The translations under genes were made by a program, and so were the position numbers. A stretch of DNA of 64,000 bases from Stromatinia cepivora (taxonomy: Eukaryota > Ascomycota > Leotiomycetes > Helotiales > Sclerotiniaceae), in NCBI GenBank assembly GCA_014898415.1, contig RCTD01000010.1, positions 186,001 to 250,000 on the forward strand. Reading direction: 5' to 3'. The notes under the pieces were generated by a model that worked only from the letters and a program-made list of their open reading frames with translations, was not told where the DNA came from and ran no database searches. Positions 24,611 through 38,113 of this stretch are shown piece after piece; position 1 is the stretch's first letter, and every line of letters starts with the position of its first letter.

Positions 24611-27600
24611 GGAGATGAAGCTTTGATGATTTGTTTTTAATAAACAGAATCCTTTCTTTGGTATTTGCTTTGGCTTCCCTCTCGGCTTTGATGATTTGAT
24701 TACCTAGCTAGGCAGGTAGGTAGCGTCAATAGGTAGTGATGAATGAACGAGCCAAAAGATTGACGTTGACTTGTATTATATAAATGAAGGGGTTTAGTCA
24801 ATTTCGAAGCGAGGCTTTCTTTTCTGTTCTTTTATTAGTCTTTTTTTCTTTCTCCAATATAATAACAGTTATGGTAAAAGAAAACGAGAGGTGAGAAATG
24901 TTCAAATCTATCAAATCCTCAAAAATGATAGGTGGACAGAAACAAAACTAATAATCAAAGCCGAGTCAGTCCCGTTCAAGTTATCGAGGAAAGTCAACCG
25001 GAAAACTACCTCTTTTTTTTTTTTTCTGATGTCGTTATCAAACACAGACCTGGCTGCGGACACTGTAATCCTAGTAACAATTGCGACAAATGCTACGCAA
25101 GGACTTGACGCAAGGACGAGCGAGGTTCGGTAACGGGTAAAATGTATCTTTGAAGCTGGGCGTTCTAAGCTATCTTTCCGACTTTCCTTTGTGATTGGAA
25201 GAACCATCTGACGAGGAAAAGTTGGAGAATCCAAAATGATATTTTAGCCGCCAATTAGATCGAATAGTTTGAAGTTCCTTCAATTGTCCGAAATGATAAA
25301 TAGATAATTTGCATTACAGGATATTTGAATGGGCCTAGGCAAAGGAAGGATGGGAACTTTTCTTGGTTGATACTGGTTGAGACTGGTTGAATCTGAAGTT
25401 TTGCTTTATTCTGATATGAAAGTCGTTCTCTTGCAGTTTGACAATTCGTTGCTTTCCAGATTTGCTTCCTTTGATTGATGCTGGTAGATAGATGCGGTTG
25501 GCGAGGAAAAGCGCAAATGAATCTTAATAAAGCTTCAAGGTTGAGAGGGCCCAAGGTCCAAAAAAGTTTATATGTCCCATGTATTGTATCTTAATCCTGG
25601 CCAATGTAATGTTGTTGTGCACGATTTCATTTGCGTCTATGGTAACTTTTGGTACTGCACATACTTCTCGTGATAACCTCCGAGATGTTAAATATCTGAG
25701 TAGTCTTTGCGTCCGCTTTTTATTTGGTAGTTCCAACAATCTATTGCTATATAATTGGTTAAGAGGTACTTTATTCTCAAAATATCCGATCTTCACAAGA
25801 TACTGTACGGTATGTGTGTGTAATGTATCTTTGGGCATGAGGTTGTAAGATGACTCGTGGGTAAACAAACTAACTAGGATCCTTCCTTCCTTTAAGCGGG
25901 CGGGTATGACGGACAGCTCCCCATGAGCTTGCTTGCATGATATGGATGGATTGTTGAAGATATGCGGTGATATGGTTCGAAGAAATGGAAAAATATATCG
26001 CCTGTGGAATGGAAGTACGAGTATGTGCTTTGAAGCAACTCATTCAGGCAAGCCCACGGCTCAGTCACGCTATGGGAAACGAGCAATGAAAATCTTATAG
26101 ATAAAATGGAAGGGATCAAAGGTATGTGGTATTGAAAATAATAAGCGCCGCTTCTCCTTAGTTTCTATCTTTCGCTCGGGCCAATCTTTACCAAATGTTA
26201 CTTCGGAAGGAGTCGCCCGTTAACACCTTCTTGATTGTATCTGCAGATGAAAACCGGAGATGAATAACCTAAAGACTTTAATATTTTGCTTATGGCTAGA
26301 AATGATCGCGCTATCAATGTTGTGGCATCGCCTACCTAATTCAATATTACATGGTAATCTTACAAGAAGCTCAAAAATGGTCTGAACATTATATTACTAT
26401 TATTCTTCAACATCCCAATTTGTATTCAACAATCAAATGATCTCTCAGGCTTAGATAGGTATCTTTTGGTATGGGGTTTACTTCTTTTTTGTTTTTATTT
26501 TCATACATCGCGTGTACATCAAGTACAAGCTATGTATGATAGGAAGTTTTCCTTAAAGTTCCAGATTATGCGCGTCTTGAGCCACCAATCGTATTTCGGT
26601 CGCGGGGCTTGAAGGTTTTGGTCACTGGCACATACAAATAATGGAGAAACGATAAGATGTCTCGAATTGTATAATCAATGACGATGTTATGCTAATTCTC
26701 TACCATAGTACCATGCTTGATTTCTTTGATATCTATATTCATTTTTTGCGGAGAGTAGTAGCAGCAAGGCTTACATTACAGTAGCAAAGATGACAAAAAA
26801 TACCTACCTGTGCCTTCAGGGACTCACTCTTCTTCGTGGATATGAGTACATATGGATGAGATCAGCCTGCAGTATCCCCGTAGGTTTATCACGATATTAG
26901 TGGACCACCAAAAGTTGGCAATTGCCTAATGGGGTAATATATGCAGCTTCAAATCTTTTCGACATGTTCCTCGCTCAATCTGGAGGAAACATGTTGGTCC
27001 ATGATTCTTTTTCTTTCAAGGATTGAGACAAGCAAATTTCTCTGCATATTCTCCGGTTGATTTGACATGTTGCCACAATGTATCTGGGCTTGAAAATTCC
27101 AACTTGAAGCAGGCAAGTATGCTCGGGTCTACTGCAGAATGTACGGAGGTACATCTGAAATGTGAAAGAGCCCCTTGAAGCTATTTCTAGCGCTGACATG
27201 CAGTTGAATCGAAACAAGATTCCTTTAATGCCATTTTAATCATCCGATTGCAGTTTCGTACCAGATATTACCAGAATATTTATATACTGAACAACCGCAT
27301 ATCAAAGCAGCGAGGCTGACAGGTTGCTCAGCCATGACGGGATTGAAACATAGAACTTCACATTTGTAATGCCATTCGGATCAAATGTAACGCCACATAG
27401 CTGAGAATAATTTGTGATTTGAATTGGAATATTGAATAATCGTCCAAAGTATGAAAAGTTAATTAAAAAGTTCGGATGAAAACCAGATCAAAAATATTGA
27501 TGAGATCAACACCGTATTGGTCAGGAGGATTGCGGTCATGATGTCGACGACCGTTTCAAAGCACCCAATTGGTCAACATATGAAAGTAGGCTAATGCTGA

Positions 27601-29852
27601 TGAACTTGTCTCGTTCCATTGGATCACAATCGCAAAAGCCACTGGCTGAGTCCCCTGCTATTCTCAAGATATCCACACATTGCGGCGCGGCGTTGCGGGA
27701 AACAAAATTCTCCATATCTTTTGATCAGGGGGAGGCTTCGGCATCCTTTTACGAGGTAGATCTCGGGCCTGTGTCTGCGCCGTCGAGGCCGGTCCAAGTC
27801 CAAGTTTCTCATCCTTGTTCTATCACCATCAATGCTTGATTTCAACTCTGGATTCACATGTCTTCCGTTCTGTGCCGTGGAGATCATGAGAAGACATGAC
27901 TAACTGAATGTTCTGGACGCGATTAGTATGAGGACAAGGTCCATGAGAGACTGCGACCTTCCCTATCCCACAGTGGCTGAAATATATTACTGTCTTTGTA
28001 TGAATAACGCCAATCATTTCTCAAAGAATATCCTGCAACCCTGGTCTGTTTCTGTATTGATATCATCGATATTAAATCGGCAGTAGAAATGACTCTTCGG
28101 TGCATCTGCCGCGCTAGACACATCCAAGGATTCTAGGGTCGCTTTCGCACTCCTACCACGAAAGATTTATTTCTCTGGGATATGATTGGTTGAATGGAAT
28201 TCACGCCCAAAACATACGATACAAGAAGATGACTCGAACAGAGATGAATCCACTTTTGATGGAACGCGGCAGATTCTACCAAGTTTCCCATTTTCCCTTT
28301 GTCAATTTTTCGCGATTTTTTAATTGATACGGGCAGAGCCGCGCTTGCATATTCTAAAATGTTCTGAATGTGTACGAGACAAATGGTCATAGGATCATTT
28401 TAACCTAGTCTATTTTCAAACTAAGACATTTTAGCGAGTTTTCTGTGCTCTCCCCCCAATTCTAACCGCAATTATTCCCCCCTGCCAAAATAGTATCATG
28501 GAGGGGTTAGAATCTTTCGGCAGATAATGAAATTCTGATGGTTGCAGAAAATCTCAAAAATCAACCACTAATGTATGCTCGGCGTATAAGAATGATTTTC
28601 CTTGGTTGACTTCCCATGCACAACATCAGGCTGTGCATAGCTAAGCTTACGGGCACACCCCTCCCGATATCCATCCTGGAATACCCGTCGAACCCACTAC
28701 TGTAGGCGAAGAAATGTGTCTGAGCTTTTTCTCCCGCAAGTCTCAATTGCGGGTTTCGTGTTTCGGTTCTACAATGGTGGGAGGTGATGGGCCATCTGCG
28801 GGAGATCTTCTGCACTCACCCACACACATATGACGGCGGTTCGCAACGATAACATGTAGGGTGCGAAGCTTGATGGACCCTTTCAAGTTCTTTTGATACC
28901 CAAGACCCCGCTGAATAAATTGTTTTAAGACTTTTTTTCATTCTTCAGCGAAAAGTTAAAAACTTATGACTTATGAGACATCTTCTCAGCATTGCCGCAA
29001 TCTCCGCCGCCTCTAGAACTCGCGATATACTTGGAAGGAGAAGTTCTCTGAGCTTGGTTTCTTTCCTACTTCGGATCTATTTTGCGTGAAGGTGGGCTAC
29101 TTCGTAGAAAGCAACTAGACAAGCTCTCAAATAGTAAGACAAAGTCTCAAGTACCCAGGTCCATCAAAGTGACTCATTACAAATCGGAACGTTCCTTTGC
29201 CACGAGATACCTGTTTCCAGGATATCGGAAGTCAAGTGACACATGTAGTTTCGCTACTGTTGCCCGGCATCTATACCTACACACAAATTCATCACGTGTA
29301 CGATATTGCAGATGAAACGGCCTTTATGCATTATCGGGAGGGATTTCTTTCATGTATGTATTTGTGTATCTTCTTTGTGTGGCTCAAGTTTCGAAAATGG
29401 AATGTTTACACGGCATTTGGGAGGGAGGGGTATGAGCATTAGATTTAGATCACTTGAACCCTTAAGAAGGAATTGCTTGGATATTAAATGCACCTGTGAC
29501 TTTTGAACTTTGAGGTTATGATCTCTTAATATTCGTTTCTGATTATGTTCATTTCATTGATTCAAATCAAACCCAACAAAACAAAACCGTTCAATGAAAT
29601 ATGATAATATTTAAATTAAAATTCCGAAGTTGTGATATGTTCAGCTTGTATGAGATATGATATATATTTCAAGCTTCACTTAAATTGATGAGTTGACGAT
29701 AAGCTCTTATCGTTCTTACCTAGGTAGTTGTCCGATAAGATATGTAGTAGCCGCGATTAGGCGCCCATCGCGTCTAAATTTCCTAAATTTGCATCCAATC
29801 TGCCGCAAGCTGCTGAACAACCCTCCCCAAACACACCTCCAATTCAGCCAAT

Positions 29853-32800
29853 ATGACGAGTCTCAAACGATCTATGGGATCGGATCCCTACTCATCTAAT
29901 ATATCAAGTAAAGTCTATGTACGATCTACCAAAAGTGGCAAAGTTCAGAAGATTGTTCGTGAATTATACCTTCGACAAGATATCCCCTGCTCATCCAAGC
30001 TTTGCGATAGCTGCCTCAAAAGTGCGCCACCAGATGCAAGTGGTGTTGGTAAGTTTGGTCTCGATACGTAAATGTATGTTCATCCATGGTAGGATGCTCA
30101 CGTTAATGCAGTGCCACCCTTTGTTCTTTCCGAGAAGCCTGCTGGAACGAAAGCATACCCTCAAGGCCATTACCTGGTCCCTGATACCAATGCATTGCTG
30201 AATGCCCTCGACCTTTTCGAACAGGCATCTGCCTTCTACGATGTCATCATATTACAAACTGTACTTGAGGAGCTGCGAAATAGATCCCTGCCGCTTTATA
30301 ATCGTTTGATTGGGCTTACGAAGAGTGAAGACAAACGATTTTATGTTTTCTTTAATGACTTTCGTCTGGAAACTTATGTGGTTCGGGAGACTGGAGAAAG
30401 CATAAACGATAGAAATGATAGAGCGGTCCGACGCGCGGTCAAATGGTACGACGAACATATTACACAGGCAGTAAAGGCTTCGGGTGGACGTTCGAAAAAG
30501 ACACCTGCTGTTGTAATGCTCAGTGATGATAAAGAGAATCTCAAAAAAGCAAAGCGTGATGGTATTCAAGCATGCTCCCTTCGGGAATATGTTAGTGGGT
30601 TGGAAAACGCAGATCAATTACTGGATATGATCAGCGCAGCACAGGAAGACAAAGAAGCCCGAGATGCCAGAACTTCTGGAAACTTATACCAGGAATATTT
30701 TTCAGTATCGAAGATGATGACTGGTGTCAAGAATGGCACGTTACATCAGGGTATTTTTAATGTTTCACCATACAACTATCTGGAGGGTTCTGTGAACGTC
30801 CCCGCTTTTGACAAATCATTACTTGTTCTTGGCAGAGAGAACATTAATAGATCTGTACAGGGTGATGTTGTTGTTATTGAGGTATTACCAAAGGACCAAT
30901 GGAAAGAGCCATCTACGAAAATCATTGAAGAAGAAAGCTTAAACAAAGATGAAAATCCTGATGCAGATGAGGGAGAAGCTGTCGTTACTGAAAAAGAAAG
31001 ACGTGCGCTCCAAGAAGAAGTAAAGAAGACTCACAGCAAGGGTGCAGAAAATCGTCCGCAGCCAACCGCAAGGGTAGTTGGTGTCGTAAAGCGCAATTGG
31101 AGACAATATGTCGGTCATGTGGACGAATCATCTGTTAGTCAGTCGGTGAAACAAGGTCGCAAGCAACAAACTGTATTCCTTATTCCCATGGATAAAAGGA
31201 TACCAAAAATTCGAGTTAGGACGCGACAAGCGGGTGAGATATTAGGAAAGCGGGTTTTGGTCACCATCGACTCCTGGGATAGAGATTCTAGATATCCTGT
31301 TGGTCATTTTGTTCGTTCTCTCGGCGAGCTAGAAACGAAAGGTGCCGAGACAGAGGCTCTACTTTTGGAATACGACGTACAATATAGACCATTCCCGAAA
31401 ACAGTTTTAGATTGCTTACCAGCAGAGGGGCATGATTGGATTGTACCTCCAAGTATGGATGATCCTGGATGGAAAAACAGACGCGATCTTCGCGGTCTTA
31501 ACATTTGCAGTATTGACCCAATAGGCTGTCAAGATATTGATGACGCATTACATGCGAGACCTTTGCCCAATGGCAATTATGAAGTGGGTGTGCATATTGC
31601 AGATGTCTCACATTTCGTCAAGCCAAATAATGCAATGGACGCAGAAGCAAGTATACGAGGCACTACCGTTTATTTAGTAGATAAGCGAATTGATATGTTA
31701 CCAATGTTACTTGGGACGGATTTGTGTTCCCTCAAGCCATACGTCGAGAGATATGCTTTTTCTTGCTTATGGGAAATTACACCGGATGCCGAGATCGTAA
31801 ATGCAGAATACACAAAATCTGTCATTAAATCTCGAGAAGCATTCAGTTATGAAGATGCCCAAAAACGTGTCGATGATGCTTCGCAACAAGATGAGCTTAC
31901 TACCAACATCCGTACCCTCCTCATGCTGTCGAAGAAATTCAAACAAAAGCGTATGGATGCTGGAGCTTTGAGTCTCTCATCACCTGAAGTTAGAGTGGAG
32001 ATGGAATCTGAGACGTCAGACCCAATAGACATCAAACAGAAAAAGCACCTTGACACAATGTCGTTAGTCGAAGAATTTATGCTTCTCGCCAACACCAGCG
32101 TAGCAGCCAAGATTTATTCAGCCTTCCCACAAACAGCCATGCTCCGTCGCCACGCCGCCCCTCCCAAAACAAACTTCGAAGAACTCGCCAATCAACTCAA
32201 AGTCAAGCGTGGTCTTGAACTAAAGGTTGGCTCATCAAGAGAACTTGCCGACTCCCTCGATGGATGTGTTGATCCCACCGAACCCTTCTTCAATACCCTC
32301 GTCCGTATCCTGGCAACTCGTTGCATGATGTCCGCAGAATATTTCTGCTCTGGTACACAAGCCTACCCCGAGTTCCGCCATTATGGGTTAGCCTCTGAAA
32401 TTTATACTCATTTCACGTCGCCCATTCGTCGTTATGCCGATCTCGTTGCTCATCGTCAACTTGCTGCTGCAATTGACTACGAACCTCTTGCTGCCAGTGT
32501 CCGCAGTAAGGGAAAATTAGAAGGTGTTTGCAAGAACATCAACGTCCGTCACCGCAACGCTCAACAAGCAGGTCGTGCCTCAATCGAATACTATGTCGGT
32601 CAAGCACTCAAGGGTCGTATTGTCGAAGAAGAAGGTTTTGTTATGAAAGTTTTCAGTAATGGATTCGTGGTCTTCGTACCACGATTCGGTATCGAGTCAC
32701 TTATTCGTCTGAGAGATCTGGCGGAACCTGAACCGGAGGGTGATTTTGATGCGGAAAATTATGTATTGCAAACGAAGGGAAGTAGAGAGGTTAGAGTGGA

Positions 32801-32912
32801 GTTATTTGGGAAGGTGGTAGTTAGGATCAGTGATATTAAGGAGGAGAGTACGGGGAAGAGGAAGATTAAGGCGGAGTTGGTGGAAGTTGTGAAGGGGAAG
32901 GGAAAGAAATAG
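29853..32912 (+). CDS. DIS3/RRP44 exosome nuclease
   Basis: Catalytic subunit of the RNA exosome, with 3'-5' exonuclease and PIN endonuclease activity; nucleus and cytoplasm. Exons are 29853-30048 and 30112-32912, giving 998 residues, close to the family's usual length. Domain order: an N-terminal CR3-type Cys motif (IPCSSKLCDSC, about residues 49-59); a PIN domain starting at about residue 85 (LVPDTNALLNAL, VLSDDKENLKKAKRDG); cold-shock-like OB folds; the RNB domain with its Asp cluster in DPIGCQDIDDALH (about residue 534) and HFTSPIRRYADLVAHRQL; and a C-terminal S1-like OB fold. The single intron (gtaagt...atgcag, phase 1) restores the frame exactly. No missing catalytic residue. Confidence 0.97.
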
Positions 32913-33502
32913 ATTTGCAGAGAGATGAGGATGAGATATTGGAGTGAGGAGGTTGAGTAGGGTGTATCAAAATGAATTGAAATGGAATATCAGGAGTAGT
33001 TGTCATGCATGTATGATTGGGAGAAAAGATATCAATTTGAGAAAGTTTTCGTGTTAAGTATATGAGGTTAGATGTTAGCTGCTGTTGTAAACTGCGGTTA
33101 CACAAATGCAAGTCGATTGATTGGTTGTATGATTGACTAGATATGTATTTTAGGTGATGCATATTACTCGAATGCAATGGATAGTTTCTTCACACGAGGG
33201 GCATCGAGGCTTACGTGCACGTGACGCTGACAAGTCATCCATGCACAAAACATTGTGAGATGACGATTGCGGTGGCTACTGTTCTTCAGCTGGCACATCT
33301 TTTTTGGAACTATATTCATTCTGCTAAGATTACGATGATTGACGCATAATAACTAGCGATATTGCTGCTGCGACAGAAAGAGCTTGGTTTTCCAATAGTT
33401 TTCACCGCGTCCGACAATGAGAGGTTCTGAAAATTGAGTTCTTTTTGTGTGCTGAATCAATTTTAATATTGAAATAATCCAGATATTGAACGAGATTTGA
33501 CA
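32913..33502. other. Intergenic, DIS3 3' end to NLR promoter
   Basis: 590 bp containing the DIS3 3' UTR and the NLR gene's upstream region. No gene or repeat stands out. Confidence 0.5.
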
Positions 33503-36500
33503 ATGGCTACTTATCCAGAGCCATCCTTGGGTGCCTTGACGAACCAAAACGATGCTTTATGGGAAGAAGCCTATGAAAAGTTCAAGCGCGATGATGCAGA
33601 ATTGTATGAGCGCTTGCAATCGATCATAAGCAAGGATCCCAATGTCAAAAGTAATGTGGGACAAGAGCAACAATTTGGTGATTTACTTCTTCGGAAACGA
33701 CGTATAATGGAGGATAAACAGTGGGTATTCTATTGGCGCAAGAAGGCCATCAAGATTGGATCGCAGTTTGATAAGATTGTTAAAATCTTCAAACTGGTCA
33801 AGCCTATTGGTGATACTGCAGCTGCACTTGATCCGATTCACGCGGGAATTCCCTGGGCTTGTGTCTCGGTTTTGTTGCCGGTAAGTATGGTTTTACTCTA
33901 TCTGGCTGGAGCTAACTTTTCCTAGCTCATCTTGAACCATTCCGAAGAACAAGAATCGGCACTGAATGGGTTGCAAAAAGTGGTAGAAATTGTCCAACAA
34001 TTCACATCGTTCGGCTGGGATCATCTGAGTATTCCAAAAGAAAAATCCGAGAAGCAGCTGAAGGAATCTATCGTGACGTTATACTGGAAAATACTCCGGT
34101 ATGAGGCGACCGCGATACATAATTTTAGCAGACACACAATATGTACGGAAATTCAAAACTCCTATGAGTAAAGCTAACATCGTGAACAGCAAGATACGCT
34201 GCATCTATTGCCAGGAGGGATGACTGGAAAACTTTGCTCAGCGATGTCGAGGTTTACAAGAACAATTTCATGACCGACCTTCAATTAAATGACTCCCAAA
34301 GTAAGGTGTTACCCAATTCTTCCCCATATCTTTGTAGAAATAGACACTTATCGAAATCAATACGAAGACCAGAAACGTTTCGAATCCGAACTGCGAGAGC
34401 TAATCTTAGCTCTGGACAGAACCGACGAAAGTGAGTTCGCCTTGTGCAGCATTATGATGTCCCTGCTCACACTCCCTGTGTCTCTAGAAAACCTTGAAAT
34501 AATTCAGTGGGTATCTGATAAACCATACATCTCACAGCATTATACCGCTAGACAACTACTTGCGCAGTATCCACATGCAGGGGAATGGATTATCAAGAAA
34601 TACTCCAGATGGTTAAATAGTGCTGGAGCACCTACCTTCTGGCTACGTGGAACGAGTGAGCTTCCCATCTCTCAATTAGTCTTCAAACGGTCATGCTAAT
34701 ATGATAACTTTAGTTGGAACCGGGAAGACATCTATTGTGTGAGTGCTACTCCTTTGATTTATTTATCTCTAGGTGTCCAACGGTCCGAGCTGCGGTCCAT
34801 CAATGAAAGTCTTTCGATGGTTGAAATCTTTTAAAAAGTTGAATTCATTCAAATTATTGAAATCATCTTGAAGATTTATCATTGTTCAGCTATCGAAAGC
34901 TTAAATCTGGTCTGCTAATTTGGACTATTGGACACCCTGTTCAACTCTTGTATTCCGTACATCTAACGAATTACCGAAGATCTACTATCATTGAGTCTTT
35001 CTATTCCGATAATGCCCGGCAAGATGACCAGCGCATGGTATATTTCTATTGCATCTCGCCAACAACATCAAGCGACGTTATTCGAAGCCTTGTATCCCAG
35101 TTAGCATGGACGTTAGACGGCAACGCGATAGAACCAAATATTATTAGTATGTTCAATGATGCAAAACCACCAGACCCTACTATGCCGAAACCAGAAGACT
35201 GGTCCGACGCGCTTCTAAAACTGTGTCAACGACTCAGCAAAGTCATCATCGTCATAGACGCTCTTGACGAATGCAAAGACTTCAGTAAGCTTTTGACAAC
35301 AATGAAAAAAATACAAGTCAAGCAACTTGATGGTGTCAAGTTAGTTTTCTCCAGTCGATTAAATGTTGATGTGGACAAGGTATTCTCTGGGCTAGATGGC
35401 GTTATTTTAACCGTCGAAGATACATCGCGGGATATGTCTACATACATTGAGAACGAAGTGAGAGCTAAAGAGGAAGATATTGAATGCTACAACGAGACAG
35501 CCAAAAGACATATTGTTGATCAGATAGTGCTTGTTCTAACGAATTTTGCAGGTGGAATGTAGGTTTTCTGCCTGGTTAACACACTCAACGAAACTAACAG
35601 AGTCTTAGGTTCAAATGGGTAACCCTGCAACTTGCAATCATGTTTCCGATTGAGACACAAACCTTTTTACCAGAAAACATCGAGATTCAGCTGCTGAATA
35701 TAAAAAACAGGAATCTATCCTTGGAGCAATCCTTGAACGATGCATACGAAACGGTTTACATTATGAACACCAAGCCGGGGGCCTACAATACCAGCGTCCT
35801 GAAGTCACTCTGTAAGTGGCTATTGTGCTGCAAAACGCCACTGCCCGCAGAGGAAGTTCTCAAAGTCATTGAGCTTTCCCTTGATCATGATCCTAAACTT
35901 CAGAAAATAACACGGAGCCCTTTAAGTACAAAAATTGCCTTACATGTAAGATGAATCTTTGTTGATATTCAAGTTAAAAGACTGAACACTGACTTCGCAA
36001 ACATTAGTGCTGTAGCAATTTCGTTATTCAGAGTTCAGAAGGAACATTTCGATTCGCCCATTTATCCGTTGAGGAGTACCTCACTAATCATTGCGGGGTC
36101 AAAGTTGAGTTCCAAACTGAAGAATGTCACTTCTTCGTGATGAAGATGTGCTTAAATTTTTTGGTACACAAAAGAATCGAGCCAGGCACAAAGCCAGGGC
36201 TCAAACACAGCTCAGTGGCTTCCGCCATAAAAAAGACGTTGATGCTCCCCCAAGAGCCGGCCAATTTTCCAGCCTACTCCATCTCTTATTGGGCCTATCA
36301 CACCAATAAAGCCACATCGGAGAGACGGTGTAAAGATCTTCTATATAAGCGTTTTGCTCTTGGAGCCACGATAAGCCCTTCGCTCCAGTGGTGGTACTCT
36401 CAAATTGACGCTGGTAACTACTCAGGAAGCACAAGACATCAAATCATGGAGATTGCAGATCGAGTTTTGGGCGATCTTTCACGCTCAGATCAATATCCGT

Positions 36501-37648
36501 CAAAGAGTCGTCTTAGGATGTTGGGAGCAGCCTTCAACCTTCCCGAAATAATACAGAACGCACTCGATAAATATAAAGAAGGGATTGATGAGCCGCTACG
36601 CTTTGGATCTACTCCACTGCTTGTGGCAATTCGGCATGGTAGTCCTGATTCCGCGAAGTATCTCCTAGATCGCGGTGCCAATCCTCATCTAATATCATCC
36701 GCTCATAGACACCATATAAAATATGGCAATATGGGTAGGCCGATTGCTGATGAGGATATGGTATACTGGGTAATTGCCAAGGGTGGTAATCCTCAAGAGA
36801 ACCTTGAGGAACGTTTGCAGATAGAAGAAATTCTCCTGGGCCATGAGCGTACTCGACAGGTGTTTATCGAGCAGCTTGAAAGACATCTAGCGAAAGATAC
36901 CCATTCGGAGCCGTTACGAGCCTTAGAAACTCTTTATAGAGCTGCTGATGAGACTCCAATATCTGCAAAGATACTTGAGTACAGGATAAAAACTAAAGGC
37001 TTGGGAGAATTAGCTGATGTGCTATACCAAATGGATGAAGAGACCTTTGACGACGAAATGCTACTTGAAGTCATTCGTCTCGACTCTCATGAAATAGTAG
37101 AGAAATTGTTTGATTTCAAACAGATCGATACTGTCACGGAGCAGATGATTAGGTATGCCTTGAAGAGCGACAATTCTGATACTCTCGCATACTTTATGAC
37201 TCAATTCGATAGCAGCCTTCTAAGAAGGGAACTGGTCATTGATGAAAAGCCTCGACACGATAACATGTGGAAAGTCATTCTTGATGCGAAAGGTAACGAT
37301 TTTATTGATCAGGGGATTCTTGACTCATTATTTGACTCGCCAGATGCCAAAAGTGTCGAGTTTATTCTTCGCTCCTGCGGAACGGAAATGATCAACAGTT
37401 CTCACATCGAGGCAATAGCTAGTTCGCGATCCAGTGCTGATACTTTGAATGTTATCCTACGCCTGCGAGGATCCCTAGATGGCTTGATCACAGAGGAAGC
37501 TGCTGTTAAGGCTCTGCAGAATGGTAGTTTTGAAATGTATAATTTGATGTTGGATAATGTGGAGGATCAATCGATGTTGACGGCGAGGGCGGAAAAACTC
37601 GCGGAGGAGATGGGTTCGTGGTCTCAATTCTTTTCTAACCAGAGATAA
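33503..37648 (+). CDS. NACHT NLR-like (STAND) protein with ankyrin-like C terminus
   Basis: Fungal signalling NTPase of the STAND class; related proteins act in heterokaryon incompatibility or immunity-like responses (family knowledge; the role here is unknown). Nine exons: 33503-33880, 33926-34142, 34190-34300, 34338-34430, 34488-34655, 34714-34738, 34980-35558, 35609-35945, 36008-37648; 1182 residues. The N terminus (to about 240) resembles the NWD/NACHT_N helical domain. Walker A is GTIGTGKTS (321-329), Walker B IVIDALDE (to 428). FKWVTLQLAI (about 525) and FRFAHLSVEEYL (650-661) are classic for this family. One good ankyrin unit follows (about 835-865, GSTPLLVAIRHGSPDSAKYL), then five or six divergent units of about 30 residues. 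The P-loop is encoded by the 25-nt exon 6. A longer exon 7 starting at 34890 would also keep frame but adds about 30 unlikely residues. Confidence 0.87.
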
Positions 37649-38113
37649 TTTGTGGGTTTGGTTCTGGTTTTCGGCTGAAACAATAAGGGAGGCTGTCAGG
37701 ATAATCAGAGTAACTTTCACTGGGGAGGGAGATGAGGAGGAGACCGCGGTCTGCAATTGTCAATGTATCCCAAGTGGCCCATTTTATCTCTAATTTTTGA
37801 TCCTGCCGATCAACACATCTGCATGTTGAATTCAAGGTAAACTCGAAATTGTTCTTGAGGACGTCAAGGATTTCGAGGTAAAGTAACCCTTCCTTCAAGA
37901 CATGATTCTGATTTACGTCAACATCCCGAATTGACAGTGCCCAAGATTATAAATTGTTACTCTATGGCCGTTGTTCATACCTCGTACATATATGTGATCA
38001 TTCTTCAAAACGCTGCCGATCGATGTCCTTTCTAAATAAGTTAAGCTCTTCTCTATTTAGAGTGAAGTTACAAGGTTTACACCTCCAAACCCTACTATGG
38101 TACAGAGATAGTT
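37649..38113. other. Intergenic between NLR and MFS remnant
   Basis: 465 bp. A minus-strand frame at 37635-37898 (87 codons) overlaps the NLR 3' end but has no recognisable domain or splice partner. Confidence 0.4.

Larger units (their letters stand above)
23350..29852. other. 6.5 kb interval without a recognisable gene
   Basis: Separates the divergent starts of RSC7 and DIS3. I read both strands for conserved motifs and splice chains and found none. Frames up to about 115 codons occur on both strands, but none shows a domain, consistent codon pattern or linked exons. The first 1.3 kb is dense in microsatellites. The rest is ordinary AT-leaning DNA with no large repeat that I can see. It could hold a non-coding transcript, a badly decayed gene or an orphan gene. 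Confidence 0.45.

Noticed and set aside
27594..28123. Overlapping frames of 60-90 codons on both strands in the 6.5 kb interval
   Set aside because: None resembles a family I know and they do not join by consistent splice sites.
34740..34979. Reading 34890-34979 as part of NLR exon 7
   Set aside because: In frame but inserts about 30 residues between the P-loop and the next helix, unlike the family; noted as a possible alternative splice.
37635..37898. 87-codon minus-strand frame overlapping the NLR 3' end
   Set aside because: It runs into coding sequence of the NLR and shows no recognisable motif.
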